From Alopecurus myosuroides (Eukaryota; Streptophyta; Magnoliopsida; Poales; Poaceae): 64,000 nucleotides of DNA. Made by a program: the position numbers and the translations under genes. The notes below the pieces were generated by a model that saw only the letters and a program-made list of their open reading frames with translations, made no database searches and had not been told where the DNA came from. The stretch covers positions 720,374,310-720,438,309 of the forward strand of contig CM054057.1 in NCBI GenBank assembly GCA_028641055.1. Direction: 5' to 3'. Below, piece after piece: positions 46,268-56,324 of this stretch (its first letter is position 1; every line of letters begins with the position of its first letter).

Positions 46268-46435
46268 TGTTAGAGATATATTCCGGTACATGTATTTGGC
46301 ATTATAGGATTTGAAATCCATCTCCTACTCTATCTCTACGAGGATTCTTGCACTCCAAGTTTGTACCCCAATATATACTCGCCCATGAGGCTCAATAATA
46401 CATCCAACATAGTACGTCAGTCTCATCGTCCTACA
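46268..46435 (+). mobile_element. Short (168-bp) LTR of a Copia-like element
   Basis: TGTTAGAGATATATT...CCTACA, directly followed by TGGTATCAGAGC. It carries a TATA-like 'ccaatatatact' at 46368-46379. LTRs this short occur in some Copia groups. No matching 3' LTR was found in the window. Confidence 0.75.
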
Positions 46436-46447
46436 TGGTATCAGAGC
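46436..46447 (+). other. Primer binding site (tRNA-iMet type)
   Basis: TGGTATCAGAGC adjoins the LTR end with no spacer, as usual for Copia elements. Confidence 0.85.
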
Positions 46448-46976
46448 GGCGAGATCCTTGACCTAGCCGCCGCACACGCTTTCGCACCGCGCCGCCCCCG
46501 GGAAGGTCGATCTCCATGATCTCAGCCGGGGGCGCGCCGCCGTACATAGGGTTTGTTCGCAGGTCATGTTGACCGGCTGCGCTAGAAGTCTTTTTTTTTT
46601 TGCCTGATGCGGTGGCCTTAACGGCCACCTTCCGCGCGTGTGCCCGTCCGTCGCCTTGTGCAGATCGTCGTTGCCCCTGCTCCGGTCGGTATTCCTCCAC
46701 CACCCCGCCTTCACCGTGGCTGCCCCACGCACAGAGTTTCCTTGGACTCAGGCGCCGGCGCTGCGTTGGCTGCTCGGCTAATCCGTTCCATCCAGGGTGT
46801 GCGGCTGATCCGTACAGTCGCCTGCGTGCGCCTCCCCAGGTTCCCGTGAAGACCGTCCCCGATTGTGCGTCGATCACCGATCGAGCAAACGGGCTGCCGC
46901 TACGTCGTCCCGTTGGGCTGCAGCGCCGCCGCTCCATGGTTCTCACCGTGGCTGCATCAACCCGTGTGTCGCCGCT

Positions 46977-47260
46977 GCGTCGCCCCTTCGAGCTGTAGCG
47001 ACGCAACACGCGGTCTCCGCCACCGCCCCAAGGCCATCCCTGCGGCTGCCCTGGCGGCGTGTTGCCGATGCGTCGCCCCTTCGGGCCGTAGCACCGCGGC
47101 ACGTGGTCCACACTGCCGCCCTGAGGTCTTCCCCGCCATCGCCCGACACGCGCGTCGCTGCTGCCTCGCTCCTTCGAGCCGTAGTGCAACGACACGGGGT
47201 CCACTCCGCCGTCCCCGCGCGTTGACCTCTTCGTGGTATGCGCCGCGCCGTCTTCCTAGG
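46977..47260. repeat. 93-bp tandem repeat, three copies
   Basis: 'gcgtcgccccttcgagctgtag' and close variants start at 46977, 47070 and 47163, spacing 93 and 93. The multiple-of-three length keeps frames open. Confidence 0.85.
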
Positions 47261-47600
47261 CATGGGAACGCCACCATCCGTGCATGGTCTTTTTTGAGCT
47301 GTTGGGTTCTTCTTCGCCTATGTCGAGCATCACTGCCGCGCTTCTAGAGGTGACCGACACCCCCCCCCCATGGGCTGCCTCTGGTTCCGCCGTCTACATC
47401 GTCGTCCACCTCTTCGTCTACGTCCAGCACCAGCTCAACGCCAGCGTCGCCGTTCTTCGCCGACCACTTCATCTACTCCGACAACCATGGTTGACATCGG
47501 CACCTTGGACCACCACGCCGATTGGCGCCGCAACCGTCGTTGAGTCCTTCTCTGCTGGTCCCTCCGACATGGTGTATAGTTTGTGCTGGTTCCGTTTACG

Positions 47601-47810
47601 CATGCCCGGTGCTGGCAACACCGACGCTTGACTTCGTCTACGACGTGTCCCCGGGCCCGGAAAGTTTGGTGCGACGCCTCGTCAACATCGACTTCGTCCT
47701 TCTATGCATGCCCGATACTGGCAACACCAACGCTTGACTTTGTCCACGACGTGTCCACGGGCTTGGCAAGCCCGGCGCGACGCCTCATCCATACTGTCTT
47801 TTCCCCGGCG
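47601..47810. repeat. 106-bp direct duplication
   Basis: 'catgcccggtgctggcaaca' at 47601 and 'catgcccgatactggcaaca' at 47707 begin two units sharing 'cgcttgactt' and 'cgacgtgtcc'. Confidence 0.85.
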
Positions 47811-48110
47811 CACCACTACCTCAACACCACTGCGCCCATGTCTAACTTGGCGGCTTCTTGCGCCCCGCGGCTTCACGGCGACTACCTCGACACCGGCTAA
47901 CCCAAGTCGACATCGACCTCGGCGATCCAACATATTGAACCAATCTCATCCTTCTACAATAAGCACACACGCCTCAAATAGCCATCCACATGTGAATCCG
48001 GCATGCCTAACTGTACACGCCACCGGTAACCGTTATGAGTGCCACACAATAATGACGTGCCCGAAAAAGGCCTTTTTCGTACCCCACGGCAAAAGTTCTT
48101 TTTACTAGCG

Positions 48111-48960
48111 AAAGCTTTGAGATTCTACCGTGGATCTACCACGAGGTTGCTGAACGCCCCGTGGTCATGTTGTTGGGCAGACGCATAACTGAAGATTTGT
48201 ATTCGCATTGTCATGACTCGTGAAAGGAGTGTGGACCGGGCAGTCCATGTTACGTATTTTCATATCCGCCTTGATTTCATCTCCGGGGTGGCAAACGTGT
48301 AATCTTCGAGAGTTAGTGAGAAAAGTTCAGAGGGTATATATATCAACCATCAGACGGAATTAATGGAAAATAAGCGGTTGCCATGTGTCCGAGCAGAATG
48401 TAAAATCGTAAGTACTCATTATGAGAGAGTTTTCCGTGTTTTATGAGTTCCAAAATGGAAGGAAATGCTTCTCTCAAAAAAAATGGAAGGAAATGCATGT
48501 AAAACGAAATGGAATAAAAATGGAGACGAGGCTCACCTAACGTGCATGTTGTGGGTGCGCGTCTGGAGTTGTATGTTTTGCGTGCGAACATGGAGCGTTC
48601 CACCGACCACAAAGATACCCACCAGCTCTCACAACAAAGTCTCCACCCTGTCCCATGCAGTACCGTCCAAAATAACATGGAGCGCGTTTCATCCTGCATG
48701 AAAGGCGGCCGTACTTCAGGGAATTTCAATTTGTTAATCCAACTTGTGATCCGCGTTTTCACATTAACACAGCCTCTTTTTTTGATTGAAGAAGCTGGAA
48801 GCAATTGTAAAATTATTCTGTAAGATAATAAGATTATTTTGTCACAGGAGACGATACTAACTATGATCTTGTAACGTGGTGGATCGTGACTATGATATTG
48901 TAACATGGCGGATCATGAACTGATCAAATTAAGTTGCATTGTTACGACGAGTATCACATG
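48111..48960. other. Intergenic sequence upstream of the TauE/SafE gene
   Basis: No convincing gene. The frame at 48906-48343 (-) lacks a recognisable domain. Holds a 29-bp tandem duplication (48860-48917) and a short repeat of 'atggaaggaaatgc' (48455, 48483). Confidence 0.4.
48860..48917. repeat. 29-bp tandem duplication
   Basis: 'actatgatcttgtaacgtgg' at 48860 and 'actatgatattgtaacatgg' at 48889, each followed by 'ggatc(g/a)tg'. Confidence 0.85.
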
Positions 48961-48999
48961 GTCAGCGCTCATGTACTAATAGCATTTTTGGCCGAAAGT

Positions 49000-50240
49000 T
49001 AAGCAGCCGGGCGCTAACTTCGACGCGCGGGGAGGGGGGGCCATTTCCCAGCCGACTCCAATAGGCCAAGAAGAAAGTGTACGAAAATTTCAAAAATCGA
49101 CGAACTTTTGATCAAATTTTAGGCGATTCCATTAAAATGGCCAGAATATAGACAATTACATAGTAGATGGGGTTAAAAAACTAAAATCAGCTAGTTGACG
49201 CCGAGGGCCCGGTAGACCTTGGTGTAGTCGCCGCCGTCATCGTCGGAGTCGCTCGACGGCTCGTCCTTCGGGGAGCGGCCAGAGCTCCGCCCTGAGTCTC
49301 CGGCGTGTGCTACCGGCGGTGGGATGGGGAGAACGCCATCCTCCTCCTCATCACTGCAGAGAGGACAACAATATCATTCCCCGGCGGAGCCCGCCTTTCA
49401 TCGATGACGATGCTTCGATTCCGATGACACGACGGCTCTTCCTCTGGCTCGGGATTGACGACGGCGAGAGGAACGAAAGACGAGGACGAGCGTCGGCGGT
49501 GGCGGGAGGGGGCAGGGGCGGGCCTACTCAGCTGCCGCTTTATGTGGGCGAGGACGGCGGGGAGACTATGCCCGGGCTTGTTTCAGTAGATACGGCGGTC
49601 TGGGTGTTGTTACGCCCCGACACCGGGTTGTCGGCTGGGAGCGCCGCCATCTGATGCTCGTGGCGCTTCTCGAAGCACAATGTCCACGCGGCGTCGTGCC
49701 TGGGTCCCAGCGTGGCTGGCGCCGCACGGCTTCCGTTAGGCCCACCCTTATGTCCTCGATCTCGGCGCTCGGGGCCGGTGGGCGGCGGAGGCACAGGGAC
49801 ACCACCTGCGCCGAGACGCCATGTCCTCGGCGCTCATGTGGGGCGGCGCGTGGTAGTTCGACCGGTGTAGCAGCCGGGCCTCCCACAGATGAAGTGTGCG
49901 GCGGCCGAAGCCGTTGGTGACCGAACCATCGACTGGGAACCTATGAACCACCGTTCGTGGCCGAGAAGGTGGGCAAGAAGGTGAGCGGGAATGGCGAGAG
50001 AGAAGTGTGTGGCTGGCTCGCTGACACGTGGGGCGGTAGGCGAGGAAAATGGCCGGTAGACCTTGGTGTAGTCGGAGAAAATGGCCCCTCGGGCGTGCTG
50101 GGTTTGGACCGGTACGTCGACGCTGTTTTTGGTCCAAACCGACGCTATTTAGATTCATGGAGGCGCGACTGGGCGAAAAACCGTGCGCATGTGGAAAAAA
50201 AATGGCGCGGCTCGAGATGCTCTAATCTTGTGTTCCCACC
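49000..50240 (-). pseudogene. GC-rich transposon-derived gene fragment
   Basis: On the - strand the left end reads as an acidic C-terminus (SDSDDDGGDYTKVYRALGV, then a stop near 49193). Further right are basic, Arg/Pro-rich frames (49794-49540; 50158-49748 starting MNLNSVGLDQKQRRR). The right edge carries 'gagcatctcgagccgcgcc' (- strand, near 50222-50204), like the termini of grass DNA transposons, but no partner TIR was found on the left. No transposase domain is recognisable. It is most likely a decayed non-autonomous DNA transposon with an unknown ORF. Confidence 0.4.
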
Positions 50241-50352
50241 ATTTTTCCTCGAGGAGATGCTGAGCCACGTTCCACACCCCTGCGTCTAAGGGATTTTTTT
50301 TACAAGGCAATCACGAGACCAGTTGGTTAGTCAAACACATCCAGTCCTTAAC

Positions 50353-50419
50353 AAAGCACCGGCTTTGAGTAGATTTCAAAAAAAAAAAAAAAGCACCGGC
50401 TTTGAGTAGCATTTATAAC
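50353..50419 (+). promoter_or_regulatory. Promoter region of the TauE/SafE gene: 20-bp repeat and TATA-like box
   Basis: 'aaagcaccggctttgagtag' occurs at 50353-50372 and 50390-50409, joined by an A-run, and a third partial 'ccggctttggg' follows at 50419. A TATA-like 'atttataa' at 50411-50418 lies about 120 bases before the ATG. The repeat could be duplicated promoter elements or slippage at the A-run. Confidence 0.5.
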
Positions 50420-50533
50420 CGGCTTTGGGCAGTCTTGTGCCTTGCACACGCATCAAACTGCATCACCATCTCTACGTCTGCGCGCTCCAAATAGCTTAGT
50501 GAGATCCGTTTTGAGTTTGAGGCTGGGAGAGAA

Positions 50534-53500
50534 ATGGGAATGAAATGGCACGCCCTTGCGGTGCTGTGCATATTGTCCTACATTGTCGCCGCTGCTGTCG
50601 CCGTCGACGATAAGGCCCTGTCCTCCGCCGGCAACATGGCAGCAGCGCCGGAGGAAGCGGGCTCCCAGGGCAAGGTGGCAAGTTCAGGTGGGACGCCTTA
50701 TCACCATGTGTGGCCGGTACGTACGTAGTGGTAGAAATTAGTAGGCCATCTGTTGTTTCAAATTATGTCTTGTATATTTGCCCAAGCTAGATAATCAAGG
50801 TTGAAGGAACTAGTTAGAATTTGCCACCTTTCTTGAGTGGGCTCTGGACGTCTGACACATGACTTGCAATTAATTTGGTGTATTTTGTTTTCTACATAGC
50901 CCATGAAATTTGGATGGCGGATATTGTTGGGTTCATTCGTTGGATTCTTAGGAGCGGCGTTTGGCAGCATCGGCGGAGTAGGTGGTGGTGGGATCTTCGT
51001 ACCGATGCTCACCTTGATCATTGGCTTCGATCCCAAGTCATCGACGGCAATGTCAAAATGTGAGGGTTAAGTCCATGTACTTTACGAATTTTTTCTATCT
51101 TTCCAAGTATCTTGTTCTTGAAATTTATATAATCCCTCCTTTTCGGAGTTATTGTCGTTGGTTTAGTTCAAATTTGAACTAAAACCACGACAATAATTAT
51201 GGAACAGAGGTAGTACTTAGTTTGTAAGAGGGGCAATCCAGAAAATCCCCAAGTCTTCTTCTGTAATATGGACTGCAAGATATATCTCAAATGTATCCCA
51301 TCAATTAGTTATCATGGATTCTCTCTTAACACCTACCCTAGAACAACAACATAGAAGTAAGTAACAGAAAAATAGTCATGACAGAATGTACCGATCAAAG
51401 GAATGATGTGCTAGTTTTCTGACTGTTTCCAAGAAACTCTTCCACAGGTATGATCACAGGAGCTGCTGTCTCAACCGTCTACTGCAACCTCAAGCTGAAA
51501 CACCCAACTTTGGACATGCCAGTGATAGATTATGATCTAGCCCTGCTCATACAGCCCATGCTCATGCTGGGGGTCAGCATTGGGGTTATTTGCAATGTGA
51601 TATTCCCCGACTGGCTTGTCACGGTTCTCTTGATCATCCTCTTTCTAGGTTCTCAGACTTGTCCCGAAACCGCGACAAAATTTTTGCTTTTTCTAGATCT
51701 AGCTAACATCATAATGCATTTCCACTGTAAATTTCAGTTACCTCGACTAAAGCTTTTCTGAAGGGTATAGAAACATGGAAGAAAGAGACACTAATAAAAA
51801 GGGTAATACTTTGCTATGTACCTTTCATTAAATTTCCTTAGCAGTACCTATCCTTATAGGGATGCTGATAATCTCCGTAATTTGGTTACTCATTTCAGGA
51901 GGCAGCCACAAAACAAGCAGCGAAATCCAGTAAAAAAAAACAACCTACTATTCATCATTTATAGAATGCAGAAAATCGTTGCTTATATTTTCTTGATTTA
52001 CCAGGTGACGAAATTGTGTACACGCCACCGCCTACCGAGACAAAAAACCCATCAGATGCAGCGGTAAACTAAAAATCATGAACATTTCTATATTCCGTAG
52101 CCGTAGCAGAAATTTTCTCATGTACCCATGAGTAAGACTATATTTTGGCTGATGATGTAGGAATCCATTTGGAAGAACATTTACTGGAAGGAGTTTGGCC
52201 TTCTCGCCTTTGTTTGGGTTGCTTTCCTTGCGCTTCAGGTTACTAAGGTGAGAAAACAGTAAAATTTCAAAATGTAACAAGAAATCTAGTAATAATTATC
52301 TAGTACACTTTAAGGTTTTCAATGATCAGTTGCTTTATTCAGAATTTTAGATATGTCAATTTCCGTGCAGTTATTCCCTTTTATAACATGAAGCTCTATG
52401 TACGCTGACACGATTAGGATCATACACTTTAAAAATATTTGATATGATGTAAAATTATTTTGAAGAAAATTTCACACATATTATTTAAAGTGTGGAATTT
52501 CTTGCAATGATGATCGCTACGAAACCGTTGGATATTGTCCATCTTAAATTGTCAGCTGATAGGAAAAACATAACCTGTGTTGGACATTTTTTAGGCATGA
52601 CCCAAAAATTCACGCCTAAATGATCCTCAACACACACAAAAATGACCCAAAAAAGCAACATGAATTGGATATTAATTTTGTTTCTCGGGATAACTTGGCA
52701 TTTTCTAAAGAACATGTATTTGGTATATAAGTTAATAATAAATTTCTTCAAGAAAGATCCACAAATATTGTGGTACTACTGATTTAAGATAAGATATATT
52801 CAGAGACACAGTTATCATGATGTTAGAAATACACTCTGACATCCTGAGAAATTATAACACCGACGGCAACATCCGTCTTATGTCGATTTTCATGTTTGCA
52901 GAACTATATGAAAATTTGCTCCACGTGGTACTGGGTATTGAGCTTATTACAGGTAAATTACTGCCTTTCTGCAACTCATTATTTGACGATATTGCTTATA
53001 ACATTGACCCATAATTAGGTATTTGAGATTGTTATGTGATTCCAGGAAATTTGCATGCCACTGACTAAACTGACTGAACATATTATTATCCATTGTAGCT
53101 TAACCATACTCTCCTGGGTTGTATGGGTTGTAACCATTAGGGGCTGTTTGCAATGGCCGTAAAATTATTGTGGCACCGGCATCAACTTTGAGTTAACTGC
53201 TTTCAGTTTCTTACGATTTGTGTTTTGGCTGCAAGAAAAACATACATACCATAGCAAAGCTTGTATCATCTGAACTGAGATTCGATATGTAAGCAGATCC
53301 CGGTGTCAGTTGGAGTGTCCATGTACCAAGCAGTTGGTCTGGCGCAGGGGAAGAGGGTGATATCATCGAGCGCAAATAAGCAGAAAAGCCCGAAAGCTCA
53401 CCAGCTAGTGGTATACTGCTTCTTTGGTGTAACTGCCGGTGTCCTCGCTGGTCTTCTTGGCGTCGGTGGGGGCACCGTCATGGGGCCTCTCTTCCTGGAG

Positions 53501-54087
53501 CTCGGTATCCATCCACAGGTAAAATTTGTGTTTGTTCATGTCAAGAACCTGATGCCTCAATCACGGTTTCTCACTCTTTAAACTGTTGCAGGTCTCAAGT
53601 GCTACAGCCACCTTTGCAATGATGTTCTCTTCTTCCATAGCTGTCGTAGAATACTACCTCCTGAACCGGTTCCCTGTACCATACGGTACTGTCTCTTCTA
53701 TTCTGTTCCTTCTATGATAACCATGTGCTAATTTTTTTTCCTGAATTTCTTGCAGCTCTATTTTTCACCAGTCTCGCATTTCTTGCTGCAATTGTTGGCC
53801 AGCGGGTTGCAAGGAAGGTGATCAAGTTGTTAGGGCGGGCATCATTTATCATCTTCATATTGTCCTCTTTGATATTCGTCAGCGCGATTTCCCTAGGTAC
53901 AATTTTCCTCCCCTGGAGTACCCTCACTGCAACCATTCCATTCATGGTGTCACGTGGTCCATTTAAAACCCAACATAAGCTCCTAAATCTGATTTCTGTA
54001 GGTGGAGTGGGCATCTCCAAAACGAGTCACAAGATGGCGCGACACGAGTACATGGGGTTCGACAGTTTTTGCAAATATGATGCATAG
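50534..54087 (+). CDS. Sulfite exporter TauE/SafE family protein, 12 exons, intact
   Basis: Exons: 50534-50716, 50900-51059, 51448-51648, 51738-51802, 51899-51929, 52005-52063, 52161-52247, 52902-52952, 53297-53518, 53592-53685, 53756-53896, 54002-54087. All junctions are GT-AG and the frame stays open: 459 residues ending at TAG 54085-54087. A signal-like hydrophobic N-terminus (about 1-23) is followed by two TauE halves. The first has the glycine cluster [15 protein letters not shown] (83-97); the second has [13 protein letters not shown] (331-343) and [15 protein letters not shown] (354-368). A charged loop (about 190-235) lies between them. Length and the C-terminus [14 protein letters not shown] fit plant members of the family. 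Bacterial relatives export sulfite or sulfoacetate; plant function is largely unproven. It should be a multi-pass membrane protein. The start was chosen because it is the first ATG after a TATA-like box and begins the hydrophobic segment. Confidence 0.93.
51132..51213. mobile_element. Stowaway-like MITE in intron 2 of the TauE/SafE gene
   Basis: 82 bp, starting 'atccctcc' and ending 'agaggtag', inverted relative to each other as in CTCCCTCC-type Stowaway ends, flanked by TA on both sides (51130-51131, 51214-51215). The interior is an almost perfect palindrome around 'gttcaaatttgaac'. It lies well inside the intron, away from both splice sites. Confidence 0.85.
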
Positions 54088-54486
54088 GAAGATGCAGCCT
54101 GCACACATACAAGAACAATGTAATTAGTCATGCAGTTTCAGTTAAACCAGAGGGATAGGAGATCAACAATGTAAGCGATGATTAGATGCCATGTACTCAC
54201 AGATGGATATACAAATGTTCAAGCAATTTCTTTCTTGGTAGCTTTATGCTACTTCTGACTTCTGATAAATTGAGAGATTGCTTTTCTCTTAATTACCCAT
54301 ATTACTTCTGAAGATACCTTTATTCGTAGAGCCAGCAAACTAATCATGTCACAGTAATCTGGATCTTCTATGGGTTTTGTACCTTTAGAACTTCACATAA
54401 CTGATTTGCGTCAGCAGAAAGTAACTCAATATCTAGGTCCGACATCTGATTCATCCCAGGTAAAGTAGAGGTAGCGAAGCATCTGG
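54088..54486 (+). other. 3' flank of the TauE/SafE gene
   Basis: Probable 3' UTR and convergent intergenic space, AT-rich. No polyadenylation signal can be assigned with confidence, and no other feature is seen. Confidence 0.5.
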
Positions 54487-55270
54487 TTAATCCCAAGAAT
54501 CAAAGCAAGATTGTACAAGCATTTGATAGTTATAGAGAGTCAACAGAAAGCCGTCTGCCCAGAGGGACCCACCAGCAAGGGACTTTACATCACTGTATGG
54601 TTCCTGCATCGATTCAGAGTCATTCTCAGTTTCAGAGTTGCCTACACAGTACATATAGGACGCAATATCTGTGCATAAACATCTGATTTTCTCAAGCGAA
54701 AAAGTCTCCAGAAGCTTCAAGTTCCTAAACTCCCAGGCCATATACTCATGCGGATCAAGGAAATCTGGTGCTTTAAACTGTTTGAGGAGCTCTAGGGGGA
54801 AATCACAAAGAAGAAAAAACTGCAATTAATCATAAAGTTCAAACTCTTTTTAAGTTGAGAGCATAGATGAATTAGTTCAAAGCATATGACTCACTCAGCT
54901 ATACTGCTCTACATAATTCATTCCCAAAATAAAATGCTTGCTAGTGTTAGAGCTTGGCAAGTTCGGATTAGAATAAGCGCAAGTAATTCTATGAGAGACA
55001 TACATTTCACCTTTTGCATGCCAACAATGCACTCAGATCACAAGCACCGCCGATGGATCCTCGCCTGCCATGTCGGTGAGTCTCATCCAGGCGTGCACGG
55101 ATGGAACCGCTGCCCCGATCTAGCGCAGTACTGTAACGGCTGCCTGGCGGGCACAGCATAGGGGTCGCCACGGATCTCCGGGGGCAAACAAGGGTACACC
55201 CCTGGCTCCTACTCACCTTGCGCCATGCGAGCTCAGCTCTTAGCTCAGAGCTTGGAGATGCAACCCGCAT
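54487..55270 (-). CDS. Hypothetical two-exon gene, convergent with the TauE/SafE gene
   Basis: Exon 1 55270-55217 (ATG, 18 codons, ending in a GTGAGT donor) joins in phase to exon 2 54819-54487, which follows an AATTGCAG acceptor. This gives 128 residues and a TAA at 54489-54487. Exon 2 has FKAPDFLDPHEYMAWEF and an acidic Ser-rich part (ETENDSESMQEP). I do not recognise the family. It could be the 3' end of a larger gene whose 5' part was lost, or a short gene; further exons inside the intron cannot be excluded. Codon use is ordinary and the frame is clean, which argues against transposon origin. Confidence 0.5.
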
Positions 55271-55600
55271 CCATGGCGGCGCCGGCGAGTGCGTACAGAC
55301 GGGAGGAACAAAACGCCCTAACGCTTCATGGGCCTGGGCCAGCTCGTTAACACATTAATGAGTTTTCAAAAGCAACAACAACTACTGCGAGCATGCACTC
55401 TGGTGTTTTTCTCCAAGGAAAAAAAAACACTTGAGCAGCCTACAAAAAAAAGGGTCCCATTTGGCAAAAGAAAGCAAAGACTCATCTTTGATCTTACCGC
55501 GACACTCCTTGGACTCGGTGGGTCCGGGGGAGCTACCTCTGCGCACACGCCCCCAGCCATCCATTCCGTCGTGGCGCCATTTCGAGGCCTTGATACCCCT
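55271..55600. other. Intergenic sequence
   Basis: No gene seen. The frames at 55328-55630 (+) and 55714-55382 (-) have no domain and overlap each other. Confidence 0.4.
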
Positions 55601-56257
55601 ATACCGTTCCTTCACACATGTAGAGCCTGACGACGGTGTGTTGGCTTCGCTGTGGCATGACACGTGGACGTCGTTGGGCCGCTGGATTCTGCGCTCCCTG
55701 CAGCATTCTCCCACTGCACCGCCCCTGGGGCGACACTCGCTGGCATCTCAGCCGGGGGTGAGGCGCATCTGGGGCTTCGAGCTCTCATTTCCGCTCAGGC
55801 TGAGGTGGAGCTGACCTTCCTTCGCAACCAGCTGCGCACGATCCATCTCGTGGATGCTCCGGATCGGCGGGTCGTCTCCAGCGGGAGTTCCCAGGAATTC
55901 CGGACTGGTGAGGTCTACCGTGCTCTCCGATCCTCAGGCGTTGGTGTTCCGTTACAGGGGCTTAACTGGGACAACTTCGCCCCCCCCCCCGCCCCCAAGT
56001 GCGTGTCTTCTTTTGGATCCTCCGACTTGGTCGGACTAGGAAGCGCGCTCGCCTTTTTCGCCTCGGTTGCCTCCCCTCGCCGCACTGTCCCCTTCTGCCC
56101 TAGTCGCGTGGAGGATCGAGATCACCTATTCGTCCGCTGTCCGCGACTGACCGAGGTCTGGCTGCGCTTCGTCCCAGGTCTACGCCTTGACCGTGACGCT
56201 GGGCTAGGAGACCTCGCGCTAGAGCTCATGGATCGCCTGCCCCCTGTTACACCTTGA
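55600..56257 (+). pseudogene. LINE ORF2 fragment (3' end, zinc-binding RT tail)
   Basis: Two frames (to 55814 and 55664-56257) cover the end of a plant L1-type ORF2. FRTGEVYRALRSSG and, after a C-run (55980-55989), a segment with CPSRVEDRDHLFVRCPRLTE match the zinc-binding domain that follows RT in plant LINEs (zf-RVT), with the C..C...H...C arrangement. It ends with a stop at 56255-56257. The 5' portion, with endonuclease and polymerase, is absent, as is usual for 5'-truncated LINE copies. It directly abuts element F. Confidence 0.72.
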
Positions 56258-56298
56258 TGGTTCCTTGACAGGGAGACTTCTTGATGATGAATTTTAAG

Positions 56299-56316
56299 TC
56301 CCTGGCAACGGCGCCA
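56299..56316 (-). other. Element F primer binding site (tRNA-Asp type)
   Basis: On the - strand TGGCGCCGTTGCCAGGGA lies eight bases after the LTR end (56325). About 40 bases of leader follow before the LINE fragment. It shows that internal 5' sequence is attached to this side of the LTR. Confidence 0.85.
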
Positions 56317-56324
56317 GAAATTCT

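Larger units (their letters stand above)
46448..48110 (+). mobile_element. Internal region of the short-LTR element, GC-rich, no pol
   Basis: By position this is leader and gag of the element that starts at 46268. No gag zinc knuckle, integrase or RT motif is visible. Two tandem arrays occupy much of it. Overlapping long frames on both strands (for example 47204-46431 on -) arise from GC richness and repeats. The right limit is set where composition changes. Confidence 0.45.

Noticed and set aside
46431..47204. 257-codon - strand frame, longest in the window
   Set aside because: Covers the primer site and GC-rich repeats of a + strand retroelement. Other frames on both strands are open at the same place. 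Low-complexity Arg/Gly product.
48343..48906. 187-codon - strand frame upstream of the TauE/SafE gene
   Set aside because: No recognisable domain, crosses a 29-bp tandem duplication, and has no splice or promoter support.
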